From Ignatzschineria cameli (GTDB taxonomy: Bacteria > Pseudomonadota > Gammaproteobacteria > Cardiobacteriales > Wohlfahrtiimonadaceae), in contig NZ_QEWW01000002.1 of assembly GCF_003121895.1 (NCBI RefSeq), positions 1-64,000 on the forward strand: a stretch of 64,000 nt of DNA, read 5' to 3'. The notes below the pieces were generated by a model. That model was not told the origin of the DNA, did no database searches, and worked only from the letters and a program-made list of their open reading frames with translations. This document shows positions 26,831 to 36,098 of this stretch, piece after piece. The position numbers and the translations under genes were made by a program. Position 1 is the stretch's first letter, and each line of letters begins with the position of its first letter.

Positions 26831-28801
26831 ATGCTTCCGTTGGGTCAGCTCGCGCTCTATATTGCGCTCGGTGTTTCTATAGCACTCTTTATCTTACCGC
26901 TCGTCGGTATCAAATTTCGTAATCCACAATTGATGTATAGCGCAAGGCCATTAACCATATGGCTTTTTGTGCTTGTTGCCTTCTCTTTTGTCTATTTAGG
27001 GCACCTCTTTTGGGTGAGTGATTTTAGCTTCTCCTACGTCTTTCAAAACTCGAATACAAAATTGCCGGGGATCTATAAAATCACCGCGATTTGGGGTGGA
27101 CATGAAGGCTCGATGTTGCTCTGGGTCTTAACTTTAACACTCTGGATGTTAGCGGTTGTCTTCTACACTCGGAAGATGCCTTTAGAGCTCTCATCAGCAA
27201 CATTGGCTGTCTTAGGGGGGATTACCGTTGGTTTTATCGCCTTTTTAATCTTCACCTCAGATCCCTTTGCACGAAACTTAACGCTCGATCTCTATGATGG
27301 GCGAGATCTTAATCCTCTGCTCCAAGATGTCGGCTTAATTATTCACCCGCCACTTCTCTATATGGGATATGTCGGTTTTGCTGTTCCTTATGCCTTTATG
27401 TGTGCCATTTTGCTCACTGGCCATATTGATCGGCTCTCAGTGAGATGGGTTCGTCCTTGGGCTTTAGCGGCGTGGGGATTTTTAACATTAGGAATCACGG
27501 TGGGAAGCTGGTGGGCCTACTATGAGCTAGGTTGGGGCGGCTGGTGGTTCTGGGATCCAGTTGAAAATGCTTCATTGATCCCTTGGATTTTAGGTGCAGC
27601 GCTCCTTCACTCCTTAGCTGCGACTGAAAAGCGTAAAGCATTTACTCTCTGGACAGTGATTATTGCAATCTTAACTTTCTGTTTAAGTGTGTTAGGAACC
27701 TTCCTTGTTCGTTCTGGAGTGTTAACTTCAGTTCACTCCTTTGCAGCGGATCCTTCTAGAGGGCAATTTATCCTCTTCCTTTTAGCAATTATCACTCTCT
27801 TTGCCTTCCTATTATTGCTCTTTAGATCTTATAAGATTCGTCAAGAGTCACATCTTAGCTTGGTATCGAAAGAGTCAGGAATTCTCTTTAATAATATCTT
27901 CCTCTCAGTGGCCTGCTTTGTTGTTGTTTTAGGAACGCTCTATCCGCTGATTGTTGATATCTTACAGATTGGGAAGATCTCAGTCGGTGAGGGGTATTTC
28001 AATGAGTATCTTGTTCCGATCTCACTTCTTTTACTAGTTGTTTTAGGCTTTACCCCGCTTCTTCGCTTTAAGCAAGATTCTTTCTCGCGCATTAAAAAGC
28101 CTTTGAGCATTATGGCGCTTCTCGCTCTTATTTTTGGAGTGGGCAGTAGTTATCTCTATGCCGGACAATTTGATCCTCTAGTTGTTATTAGCCTTATCTT
28201 AAGTTACTGGGTCTTCTTTGGAATTCTCTTTGAGATTAAGCTCAATGGTCGCAAGAATGATAATTTCTTCCAAGCATTAAAAGCGCAATCGCTCTCTCGT
28301 TGGGGGATGAATCTGGGTCACTTAGGGCTTATTGTGACAATTGTAGGGATTACCCTCACCTCCCATTATAGTGATGAGCAGGATCGTTTAGTTCGAGTCG
28401 GTGAGACTGTTCAGGTAAGAGAGTATGGATTTGAACTGCTAGAGTTAGAAGAGGTTCGAGGTTCTAACTATATCGGAACAAAAGGGGTTATTCAGGTTTA
28501 TCAAAATGGTAAACCGCTACGGATGATGTATCCAGAGAAGAGAACTTATACCGTTAGTGGAATGCCGATTAGTGAAGTTGCATTGCGTCCCTCACTTCTC
28601 GATGATCTCTATGTAGCAATGGCTGAAGAACGTGCTGAGAATGCATGGGCGATTCGACTCTATGTAAAACCTTTTGTTCGCTGGATCTGGCTGGGTGGTA
28701 TCATTATCTCGATCGCAGCACTTCTTTCGATGCTAGATCGACGCTATCGCATTGGACGAAAGCAGCTTCAATCGACAGATAATATAGAATTAGTTCAATA
28801 G
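26831..28801 (+). CDS. ccmF: Cytochrome c heme lyase subunit CcmF
   Basis: A 656-residue polytopic membrane protein that ligates heme to apocytochrome c together with CcmH and CcmI. The WWD-type motif is WWAYYELGWGGWWFWDPVEN near residue 235, and conserved histidines appear in WGGHEGSMLLW, IIHPPLLYMGY and HSFAADPSRG. About 15 membrane segments are visible. Separated from ccmE by a 213-bp gap that holds no terminator, so the operon probably continues through it. ccmG begins nine bases downstream. Confidence 0.97.
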   Translation: MLPLGQLALYIALGVSIALFILPLVGIKFRNPQLMYSARPLTIWLFVLVAFSFVYLGHLFWVSDFSFSYVFQNSNTKLPGIYKITAIWGGHEGSMLLWVLTLTLWMLAVVFYTRKMPLELSSATLAVLGGITVGFIAFLIFTSDPFARNLTLDLYDGRDLNPLLQDVGLIIHPPLLYMGYVGFAVPYAFMCAILLTGHIDRLSVRWVRPWALAAWGFLTLGITVGSWWAYYELGWGGWWFWDPVENASLIPWILGAALLHSLAATEKRKAFTLWTVIIAILTFCLSVLGTFLVRSGVLTSVHSFAADPSRGQFILFLLAIITLFAFLLLLFRSYKIRQESHLSLVSKESGILFNNIFLSVACFVVVLGTLYPLIVDILQIGKISVGEGYFNEYLVPISLLLLVVLGFTPLLRFKQDSFSRIKKPLSIMALLALIFGVGSSYLYAGQFDPLVVISLILSYWVFFGILFEIKLNGRKNDNFFQALKAQSLSRWGMNLGHLGLIVTIVGITLTSHYSDEQDRLVRVGETVQVREYGFELLELEEVRGSNYIGTKGVIQVYQNGKPLRMMYPEKRTYTVSGMPISEVALRPSLLDDLYVAMAEERAENAWAIRLYVKPFVRWIWLGGIIISIAALLSMLDRRYRIGRKQLQSTDNIELVQ

Positions 28802-28810
28802 GAGGGATCG

Positions 28811-29392
28811 ATGTTAAGAGCAATTATTGCCGGTATTGTCGTTGTTGTGGTGGGCTTTTTAACGTTTCTCTTTATGAGTTTAGAGAATGATGCAAGCTAC
28901 CTCCCTTCGGCATTGAAGGGAAAGCCACTTCCTGCATTTAGTGCTTATGAGGTAGCCGCACCAGGGGCGCAAGCGCGAATTTTGACTGATGAAGATATTC
29001 AAGGTCCTGCGCTTCTCAATATCTGGGCAACTTGGTGTCCAACATGTGAGGCAGAGCATGAAGCACTCAAGGAGATTGGTGCAACAGGTGTACCGATCTA
29101 TGGTATCGATTATAAAGATGATCCACAATTAGCTTATCAATGGTTGCGAGATTTAGGTAACCCTTATCTCTTCACGATTGCTGATGAGAGTGGCAAAATC
29201 GGCCTTAATCTGGGCGTCTATGGCGCACCGGAGACCTACTTTTTAGATGCAGATAATGTGATTGTCTATCGCCATGTGGGCGAGATGACAGTTGACCTAT
29301 GGAATAATGAGCTCAAAGCGATCTATGAATCGAGCTTTAAAGAGCATCATGGTGATCAGGCTCAAACAGATCAGACGAAGGGAGATCAGTAG
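28811..29392 (+). CDS. ccmG: Thiol:disulfide interchange protein CcmG/DsbE
   Basis: A membrane-anchored periplasmic thioredoxin of 193 residues that keeps the cytochrome c CxxCH cysteines reduced. It has one N-terminal membrane segment (about residues 4-24), the active site WATWCPTCEAEH near residue 75 and the family-specific GVYGAPETYFLD. AGGAGGGATCG provides a ribosome binding site before the ATG. Its stop codon overlaps the ccmH start (TAGTG). Confidence 0.95.
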   Translation: MLRAIIAGIVVVVVGFLTFLFMSLENDASYLPSALKGKPLPAFSAYEVAAPGAQARILTDEDIQGPALLNIWATWCPTCEAEHEALKEIGATGVPIYGIDYKDDPQLAYQWLRDLGNPYLFTIADESGKIGLNLGVYGAPETYFLDADNVIVYRHVGEMTVDLWNNELKAIYESSFKEHHGDQAQTDQTKGDQ

Positions 29393-29868
29393 TGAGATAT
29401 CTATTTTCAATCATCACATTGGTTCTACTGCTTACATCAGGAGCGAGTTTTGCTTCAGTTAATCTCTATGAGTTTAATAATCCTGTCGATGAGCGCCGCT
29501 TTCAGAGTCTAACTCGTGAATTACGCTGTCCGAAGTGTCAAAATCAGAATATTGCTGATTCAGATGCTCCTCTTGCGCAAGATATGCGTGATTTAACCTA
29601 TGACATGATTATCGATGGTCAGGCCGATGCGCAGATTATTAACTTTATGGTTGAGCGTTATGGTGACTTTGTGATGTATAACCCTCCGGTTAAACCGGTA
29701 ACGTGGTTGCTCTGGTTTAGCCCTTTTGTCCTGCTGCTACTGATTTTAGTATTAGTCTTTTTCGCAAAGCGCCGTAAACCGGCTGTGATAGCAGAGACGG
29801 CAACACCAGAGTTAACAGCAGAAGATCAGGCACGATTAGACGAAATATTGACGAGAAAAGATAACTAA
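29392..29868 (+). CDS. ccmH: Cytochrome c-type biogenesis protein CcmH
   Basis: A 158-residue thiol-redox protein that acts on the heme-binding cysteines of apocytochromes. It carries a cleavable signal peptide (about residues 1-21), the LRCPKCQNQN motif and a C-terminal membrane anchor (about 100-122). Unlike E. coli CcmH, which has a C-terminal TPR part, it is the short form and the TPR part is encoded separately as ccmI. The start is GTG, overlapping the ccmG stop by one base. Confidence 0.95.
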   Translation: MRYLFSIITLVLLLTSGASFASVNLYEFNNPVDERRFQSLTRELRCPKCQNQNIADSDAPLAQDMRDLTYDMIIDGQADAQIINFMVERYGDFVMYNPPVKPVTWLLWFSPFVLLLLILVLVFFAKRRKPAVIAETATPELTAEDQARLDEILTRKDN

Positions 29869-29869
29869 C

Positions 29870-31159
29870 ATGACGGCACTAGGTATAACATACACACTCC
29901 TTTTCATCCTGATCTCGCTCCTCTTTATTGGCTTTGCTCTATGGGGCAAGAGTGCAGGAAAGTATTCACGGCTTAAAGAGGTTTATCGGGATAAATATAT
30001 CGATGAAACAGAGACACTCGATGATGATTTAGCCCGTGGGAAGATCGATAAAGAGAGCTATGAAGCAACAAAAATTGAGCTTGCAAAGGATCTTTTGGCT
30101 GTTGCTCATAAAGATCGCCCCTTAACTCCGGCACTCAAGGGGATCACCTTTCTTTTTAGTGGGGCGATTATCAGTTTTTCGGCGCTCTACTTCTGGGTTG
30201 ACGGCTATTCTGATGATGCTAAGAATCTCGATACACAACGAGCGGCAGCATTACCTTATGTAAAAGAGTGGTTAGCTGCGACAACAATTGAAGATCTCCA
30301 GCGAGAGAGCAATTTGATGGATCTTAATCCCCCTGAGCCGTTACAGCAGAATCTATTAGGAACATTAGCGGCACTCAACTTAATGAGTTCACGCGATCAT
30401 CATACCGATCCTAAAGAGCTCAATCTTTTAGGGAAGATCTATCTCAATATGGATCAGTTAGGATTAGCTGAGAAGAGTTATCTCGATCTATATCGTCTCG
30501 ATCCATCGAATGACAATACTTACTACACGCTTCTCAATATTCAATTAGCGAAGAATAATTATCAACTCGATAATCGTTTAGAAGCGCTCTTTGATCAATT
30601 TGTCTTAAATAATGCGACCAATGAGAGCCTTCTGCTCTACTACGGTACTGTTCTCTTTGAGAACCAGAAGGTAGATAAAGCGATGCATTTCTTCTCGATC
30701 TTAGCGGATCTCTACCCTGAAGATTCAGAGAATCGCCAGGTTATCTTAGCTATGATTGAGACATTAACCGGAAGTGGTGCGAATCTCCCTCCGGCAGCTG
30801 CTAACGCGGTAACACTTCCTGTAACAATTACGCTTTCAGAGGCAGTGGTGAATGATCTTCCAGATGAAGCCGTTCTCTTTATCTATCTTCGAGATCAGCC
30901 GGTAGGACCACCTTTAGCGGCGAAGCGAATTCCGATTGCAGCGATCGAATCATTCCCATTGACGATAACAATAGGGGATCAAGATCTCTTAATACCGGGA
31001 GCCGCATCATTAGCGACAAAGTATGATTTAAGCGCATCTGCAAAGATTAGCCTCAATGGGGATCCGATCACCTCTGCAGGTGATATTGAGTCGACCGCTG
31101 TGGCAGTGCCTGATCTTAATCAGGGAATCAATCTTCTTTTAGACCATATTGTGGAGTAG
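29870..31159 (+). CDS. ccmI: Cytochrome c biogenesis protein CcmI
   Basis: A 429-residue apocytochrome chaperone. Two membrane segments (about residues 6-24 and 92-112) flank a cytosolic loop, and the periplasmic part contains TPR-like helices around residues 150-290 (LGKIYLNMDQLGLAEKSYLDLYRLDP). The C-terminal 130 residues look beta-rich and resemble the extra domain of long CcmI proteins. It starts one base after the ccmH stop codon. Confidence 0.9.
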   Translation: MTALGITYTLLFILISLLFIGFALWGKSAGKYSRLKEVYRDKYIDETETLDDDLARGKIDKESYEATKIELAKDLLAVAHKDRPLTPALKGITFLFSGAIISFSALYFWVDGYSDDAKNLDTQRAAALPYVKEWLAATTIEDLQRESNLMDLNPPEPLQQNLLGTLAALNLMSSRDHHTDPKELNLLGKIYLNMDQLGLAEKSYLDLYRLDPSNDNTYYTLLNIQLAKNNYQLDNRLEALFDQFVLNNATNESLLLYYGTVLFENQKVDKAMHFFSILADLYPEDSENRQVILAMIETLTGSGANLPPAAANAVTLPVTITLSEAVVNDLPDEAVLFIYLRDQPVGPPLAAKRIPIAAIESFPLTITIGDQDLLIPGAASLATKYDLSASAKISLNGDPITSAGDIESTAVAVPDLNQGINLLLDHIVE

Positions 31160-31163
31160 ATCT

Positions 31164-31805
31164 ATGGTAGCGCCCTTTCTATTAGAGGTGGAAGCTCTCA
31201 GTGTCACACGAAACTATCGACCGATCTTTCAACCCTTCTCGTTCAGTTTAACAAATGGGGAGTCTCTCTATATCAAAGGGCGCAATGGTGCTGGTAAAAC
31301 CACCTCGTTACGTGTGATTGCCGGTATTAGCCAGCGTTATCAGGGGGATATCTATCTCGATCAAATTGAGCGGCGAGAGTTGCTTCATCACTATTCGAAA
31401 GAGATCTCCTACATCGGTCATCAGTTGAGTCTTAATCTTGATTTAACGGCGATAGAGAATTTAACATTTCTCTTAAAGTTACGAGGAAAACGTATTGCCC
31501 GAGAGAAGATTTTAGAGGTCTTTGCACTTTTAGGCTTGCCAATGGAGGAGCGACCAATTCGTTACTTTTCGGCGGGTCAGAAACGGCGTGTTGCGTTAGC
31601 ACGACTCTGGCTTGAAGAGAGTGCAATCTGGATCTTAGATGAGCCTTTTACCGCCCTCGATATCGATTCAATTGCGTTATTAGAGGAGAAGATGAAATCC
31701 CATTATCAGTGTGGCGGGGGAATTATCTTCACTTCCCATCAAGCACCAGCAGAAGATGTGGTCTCTAAAACATTAGTGATCGAGAGGTATCAAGCCCATG
31801 CTTAG
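31164..31805 (+). CDS. ccmA: Heme exporter ATP-binding protein CcmA
   Basis: The ATPase of the CcmABCD complex, which uses ATP to release holo-CcmE. Walker A is GRNGAGKTTSL near residue 38, the signature is YFSAGQKRRVALARLW and Walker B is IWILDEPFTALD. The reading frame opens at a GTG inside ccmI, but GGAG at 31151-31154 positions the ATG at 31164 as the start, giving 213 residues. Placing ccmAB at the end of the operon instead of the beginning is unusual. Confidence 0.95.
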   Translation: MVAPFLLEVEALSVTRNYRPIFQPFSFSLTNGESLYIKGRNGAGKTTSLRVIAGISQRYQGDIYLDQIERRELLHHYSKEISYIGHQLSLNLDLTAIENLTFLLKLRGKRIAREKILEVFALLGLPMEERPIRYFSAGQKRRVALARLWLEESAIWILDEPFTALDIDSIALLEEKMKSHYQCGGGIIFTSHQAPAEDVVSKTLVIERYQAHA

Positions 31806-32469
31806 TGTCGTCATCGATATTATTATGCGAGATATCCGGGTTGCGATGCGTAATCGCTCGGAGATCTTTATGCCGCTTATCTTCTTTTTAATTATTATCT
31901 CCCTCTTTCCATTAGGGTTAGGCTTGGAGAATCAAAAATTACTAAAAACTGCCGCGCCGGCGATTCTCTGGATTGCGGCATTGCTATCCACTATTCTTGT
32001 CCTTGATCGAATCTTTAAAAATGATTTTGATGATGGCTCGCTTGAGCAGATGGCGATCAGTGGTGCCCCTCTCTATAGTATTATCCTTGGAAAAATCATT
32101 GCTCACTGGCTAGTGACAGGGCTTCCCTTGGTGATTTTCTCCCCTATTTTAGCGGTAATGTTGGGCTTTACCTTAGCAGAGTCCATGATGGTAGCGCTGA
32201 TTCTCTTGGTAGGAACACCACTTTTAAGCTTTGTGGGGGCGATGTGTGTTGCTCTGTTAGTTGGTCTGCGCCAAGCAGGTCTTCTGCTGAGTATTATTAT
32301 TTTGCCGCTCTATGTCCCCATTTTATTGGTGGGTGTGCAGCTAATTTCACGGCTCCAAGAAGGGCATTCTCTCAATAGTTTGATGTTGATTCTGATCGGC
32401 GCAGATCTAGCAGCTCTAATTATCACTCCGATAGTGACTGCTTTTGCGATTAAGATGAGCTTAGATTAG
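31798..32469 (+). CDS. ccmB: Heme exporter permease CcmB
   Basis: A 223-residue membrane protein with six membrane segments, partner of CcmA. It is recognised from its opening IIMRDIRVAMRNRSEI, DFDDGSLEQMAISGAPL and LSFVGAMCVALLVGLRQAGLL. It overlaps the ccmA end by eight bases and is the last gene of the operon, converging on the metR gene 74 bp away. Confidence 0.95.
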   Translation: MLSVVIDIIMRDIRVAMRNRSEIFMPLIFFLIIISLFPLGLGLENQKLLKTAAPAILWIAALLSTILVLDRIFKNDFDDGSLEQMAISGAPLYSIILGKIIAHWLVTGLPLVIFSPILAVMLGFTLAESMMVALILLVGTPLLSFVGAMCVALLVGLRQAGLLLSIIILPLYVPILLVGVQLISRLQEGHSLNSLMLILIGADLAALIITPIVTAFAIKMSLD

Positions 32470-32543
32470 ATTTGCCCTGTTCGATCTGTGGAGCCTGAGT
32501 AGATTTGTACTCTTCGCATGCTTTCTTAGAGAGTTGGGAATCA

Positions 32544-33431
32544 CTATCGAGGTGATTGCCGGGCTAGCGCTATAAATGCCTCCATATAATCAACTTTTTG
32601 ATCAGTGATTCTTGAGCCTAAAAAGATCTGTTTGGCAATTCCCTTTTCTCCTAATCGTATTGGGGTGATCGGTAAGCGATCCTGATACTCTTCAATTAAC
32701 CAACGAGGAAGTGCAGCAACACCACGGCCACTTGCCACCATCTGTAACATAATATCGGTTGTTTCGATTGTTTTATGACGCCTAGGCGTAATACCTGCGG
32801 GTAAGAGAAATTGATTATAGATATCGAGCCGGCCAATATCGACAGGATAGCTAATTAAGGTCTCTTCAATTAGATCTTTCGGCGTTGCAAAGGAGACCTT
32901 AGCTAAGGAGTGATCTTCTGCCACCACTAACACTTGCTCATAAGCGAAGACGGGATCAAATTGTAAGTTAGGCTTATAGAGAGGATCAGGCGTTACCAGG
33001 AGATCGATCTCATAGCCGAGTAGGGCGCCAATTCCGCCAAATTGAAACTTCTGTTTAACATCCACATCCACATCGGGCCAGGCATTGAGGTAGGGAGCGA
33101 TTACCTTGAGAAGCCATTGATAGCAAGGATGGCACTCCATACCGATCCGCAGTGCGCCCCGTTCCCCTTGCGCAAATTGTTGTAGCCGCTCTTCAGCAAG
33201 CGCTAACTGTGGTAAAACCCGATGGGCGATAGAGAGAAGATAAGCGCCTGATTGAGTCAACTCCAGATGTCGTCCCTCCCGGCGCCAGATTTCAATGCCT
33301 AATCGTTGCTCTAATTTTCGAATACTATGGCTAAGTGCTGATTGTGAAAGATGAAGGGCTTTTGCCGCTGCCGTTAATGAGCCCTGCTTTTCAACCTGCT
33401 GCACAATGGTAAGGTGAATTCGTTCTAACAT
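32544..33431 (-). CDS. metR: LysR family regulator of methionine genes, MetR
   Basis: A 295-residue LysR-type activator closest to E. coli MetR: the helix-turn-helix part has LTAAAKALHLSQSALSHSIRKLEQRLG, and the effector domain has the MetR-like IGMECHPCYQWL (E. coli IAIECHSCIQWL), YPVDIGRLDIYNQFLLPAGI and MVASGRGVAALPRWL. MetR responds to homocysteine and activates methionine synthase genes. It is divergent from the MesX-MesD genes with a 394-bp spacer, which supports that role here. Confidence 0.87.
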   Translation of the reverse strand: MLERIHLTIVQQVEKQGSLTAAAKALHLSQSALSHSIRKLEQRLGIEIWRREGRHLELTQSGAYLLSIAHRVLPQLALAEERLQQFAQGERGALRIGMECHPCYQWLLKVIAPYLNAWPDVDVDVKQKFQFGGIGALLGYEIDLLVTPDPLYKPNLQFDPVFAYEQVLVVAEDHSLAKVSFATPKDLIEETLISYPVDIGRLDIYNQFLLPAGITPRRHKTIETTDIMLQMVASGRGVAALPRWLIEEYQDRLPITPIRLGEKGIAKQIFLGSRITDQKVDYMEAFIALARQSPR

Positions 33432-33825
33432 CGTTTTAAGTAATCTCTTCTTAAGTGTTGGCTGATTCTGATTTTCAGAAGCTTAAGGGTGAATCTTGTC
33501 ATGAGTTACATGATGAATCTAACTTTAAGATTCTCCACAATTAATCCCTCTATTGAACTTAGAAGTTAAATCACGCAATTAAATCTTGTAATTGAATCAC
33601 GCAATTGAATTATGAGTAAAATTCATCGATTATTGAAATATGATCATTTTACTTCATTTATTGATCTTTCTACAATGATTCTCAGTTACTGATGCCGCCC
33701 GAGAGACAATCGATCTCGCTAACCCTTTAAAAATGATAATAGCAAAGAGGGTTCTACCAAGCGCATCAACCTCCCACTTATCCCCGATATAAACCATTTA
33801 CTGCTATTGAGAGTCAGGAGAAATC
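33432..33825. other. Divergent regulatory region between metR and mesX
   Basis: About 394 bp between the two divergent units, expected to hold MetR sites. I did not find a perfect TGAA-N5-TTCA MetR site. The most distinctive element is a 13-bp unit in three copies at 33570-33608. Confidence 0.6.
33570..33608. repeat. 13-bp tandem repeat, three copies
   Basis: ATCACGCAATTAA, ATCTTGTAATTGA and ATCACGCAATTGA follow directly at 33570, 33583 and 33596. They sit midway between metR and mesX. A regulatory role is possible, but similar repeats occur in many gaps here. Confidence 0.8.
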
Positions 33826-34806
33826 ATGTCACAAGCATTTACCTTTAATATTAGACGAATCAACTTTGATGAGCATTATGAGCCATCGAATGATACTCGT
33901 TTAACGACAAACTTTGCCAATTTAGCGCGCGGTGAGAGTCGCCAAGAGAATCTGCGTAATACCTTGAATATGATCAATAACCGCTTCAATAGCTTAGCAA
34001 ATTGGGATAATCCTAAGGGAGATCGCTATACGGTTGAGGTGGAGATTATCTCTGTCGATATCGATATTAAGGGAGATGGAAGACAATTTCCGATGATTGA
34101 GATCTTGCAGACCATAATAATCGATCATAAGACAGGTAAGCGAATTGAAGGGATTGTGGGGAATAACTTCTCCTCCTATGTGCGAGATTATGATTTTAGC
34201 GTTCTTTTATTAAATCATAATCGAGATCGTGCGGAGTTCTCTCTTCCTGATCAATTTGGCGAATTGCATGGCAAGCTTTTCCAATACTTTTTACAGTCTG
34301 ATCTCTATCGACAAAACTTTAGTAAAGCGCCGGTGATCTGTCTAAGTGTTGCCGGGAGCAGAACCTACACTCGTACTGATAATGAGCATCCTATTTTAGG
34401 GGTGGAGTATCAGCAGGGTGAGCGCTCTTTAACGGACCAATATTTCGCTAAAATGGGGTTAGAGGTCCGCTACTTTATGCCTAAAGGGAGTGTTGCGCCT
34501 TTAGCTTTCTACTTCTCGGGAGATCTTTTGAATGATTATAGTAATCTTGAGTTGATTGGCACTATCAGTACGATGGAGACTTTTCAAAAGATCTATCGCC
34601 CGGAGATCTATAACGGAAATGCACCGGCAAGTGCAATCTATCAGCCGAGCTTAAATAATCAAGATTTCTCATCAACACAGATAATTTATGATCGTGAGGA
34701 GCGTAATCGTCTTGCTGTAGAGCAAGGGCTCTTTACTGAAGCGGATTTTATCAAGCCTTATCAGCAGATTTTAGAGGATTGGGCAGAGAAGGTTGAGTTA
34801 TTGTAA
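33826..34806 (+). CDS. mesX: MesX (DUF1852), partner of the MesD methionine synthase
   Basis: A 326-residue DUF1852 protein. From published genetic work on folate-independent methionine synthases, DUF1852 (MesX) is needed with MesD for methionine synthesis in aerobic bacteria such as Acinetobacter. Recognised from its opening AFTFNIRRINFDEHYEPSNDT-like segment, the central KTGKRIEGIVGNNFSSYVRDYDF and the ending QQILEDWAEKVELL. No domain of known reaction is visible. CAGGAG precedes the ATG. mesD follows after 106 bp, which contain a small hairpin (34833-34852). Confidence 0.82.
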   Translation: MSQAFTFNIRRINFDEHYEPSNDTRLTTNFANLARGESRQENLRNTLNMINNRFNSLANWDNPKGDRYTVEVEIISVDIDIKGDGRQFPMIEILQTIIIDHKTGKRIEGIVGNNFSSYVRDYDFSVLLLNHNRDRAEFSLPDQFGELHGKLFQYFLQSDLYRQNFSKAPVICLSVAGSRTYTRTDNEHPILGVEYQQGERSLTDQYFAKMGLEVRYFMPKGSVAPLAFYFSGDLLNDYSNLELIGTISTMETFQKIYRPEIYNGNAPASAIYQPSLNNQDFSSTQIIYDREERNRLAVEQGLFTEADFIKPYQQILEDWAEKVELL

Positions 34807-34912
34807 CTCCGATAAATAGAAAAAAGAGAAGAGATGATTATTAAGAATCATCATAAAGTGCGACAACAATCACAACAAGAACGATAACAAAGATTAAATA
34901 GGGATAATTGAA

Positions 34913-35941
34913 ATGAAAAAATTGCTACCAACCTCAACTGCCGGCAGTCTACCTAAACCCTCTTGGATTGCAGAGCCAGAGAAGCTCTGGTCACCTTGGA
35001 AATTAGAGGGGGAAGCTTTGCAGCAAGCTAAGCGAGATGCGCTTTTACTCTCTTTAATAGAGCAGGAAGCTGCCGGTATCGATATCGTCAGCGATGGCGA
35101 ACAGACGCGGCAACACTTTGTCACCACTTTTATTGAACATCTGACCGGCGTCGATTTTGAAAAGCGGGAGACTGTCCGCATTCGTGATCGTTATGATGCC
35201 AGTGTTCCAACTGTTTTTGATGCGGTATCGCGAGAGCGTCCTGTGTTTGTAGAGGATGCTAAATTTTTGCGAAAACATACAAAAAAGCCGATCAAATGGG
35301 CATTGCCAGGGCCGATGACTATGATCGATACCCTCTATGATGATTACTATAAGAGCCGTGAGAAGCTCGCTTGGGAGTTTGCTAAAATTCTTAATCAAGA
35401 AGCAAAAGAGCTAGAGGCGGCCGGAGTTGATATCATCCAATTTGATGAGCCGGCATTTAATGTCTTCTTTGATGAAGTGAACGATTGGGGCATTGCTACT
35501 TTAGAGCGGGCGATTGAGGGCTTGAAGTGTGAGACCGCAGTCCATATCTGTTATGGTTATGGTATTAAAGCCAATACAGATTGGAAGAAGACGCTCGGCT
35601 CAGAGTGGCGTCAATATGAGGAGTCTTTTCCTAAACTACAGCAATCGAAGATCGATATTATCTCGCTTGAGTGTCAAAACTCCCATGTGCCAATGGATCT
35701 TATTGAGCTTATTCGTGGGAAGAAGGTGATGGTCGGCGCAATTGATGTAGCGACGAATCAGATTGAAACGGCAGAGGAGGTCGCAGAGACCTTAAGAAGA
35801 GCATTACAGTTTGTTGATGCTGATAAGCTCTATCCTAGTACAAACTGTGGCATGACCCCGTTATCTCGCACTGTGGCTAACGGTAAATTACGAGCATTGA
35901 GTGCCGGTGCAGAGATTGTTCGTCAAGAGTTGACTCAATAG
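34913..35941 (+). CDS. mesD: Folate-independent methionine synthase MesD
   Basis: A 342-residue protein equivalent to the C-terminal catalytic barrel of cobalamin-independent methionine synthase, without the N-terminal folate-binding half of MetE (about 750 residues). Zinc and homocysteine site segments are present: VHICYGYG, ISLECQNSH and the final cysteine in YPSTNCGMTPLSR, plus QFDEPAF. MesD enzymes take the methyl group from a donor other than methyl-folate and need oxygen and MesX. The next upstream gene is mesX and the regulator metR is divergent, which fits that assignment over MetE. Weak ribosome binding site. Confidence 0.85.
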   Translation: MKKLLPTSTAGSLPKPSWIAEPEKLWSPWKLEGEALQQAKRDALLLSLIEQEAAGIDIVSDGEQTRQHFVTTFIEHLTGVDFEKRETVRIRDRYDASVPTVFDAVSRERPVFVEDAKFLRKHTKKPIKWALPGPMTMIDTLYDDYYKSREKLAWEFAKILNQEAKELEAAGVDIIQFDEPAFNVFFDEVNDWGIATLERAIEGLKCETAVHICYGYGIKANTDWKKTLGSEWRQYEESFPKLQQSKIDIISLECQNSHVPMDLIELIRGKKVMVGAIDVATNQIETAEEVAETLRRALQFVDADKLYPSTNCGMTPLSRTVANGKLRALSAGAEIVRQELTQ

Positions 35942-35970
35942 CGATCTCTGAAAAACTTAAAATAACTCAG

Positions 35971-36018
35971 AAGAGGAGTGGAGAGAGTATGAAAACTCTT
36001 TCGCTCCTCTTTATTTTT
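35971..36018 (+). terminator. Intrinsic terminator of mesD
   Basis: AAGAGGAG (35971-35978) pairs with CTCCTCTT (36004-36011), with an inner GAGAGT/ACTCTT helix, and TTTATTTTTAA follows. It separates mesD from marR. Confidence 0.85.
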
Positions 36019-36032
36019 AAGTTGGAAAAATA

Positions 36033-36062
36033 TTGACAACATTGTTGTCAAGACTTACTATT
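36033..36062 (+). promoter_or_regulatory. MarR operator embedded in the marR-acrAB promoter
   Basis: TTGACAACA-T-TGTTGTCAA at 36033-36051 is a perfect 19-bp palindrome, 48 bp before the marR start. Its first six bases are a consensus -35 (TTGACA), and TACTAT at 36056-36061 lies exactly 17 bp further as a -10. A bound dimer would cover the -35 and spacer, so autorepression by the MarR protein is likely. Confidence 0.8.
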
Positions 36063-36098
36063 TAGCCTACCGTTTTAATTCTTTCTAAAAGAGAGATC

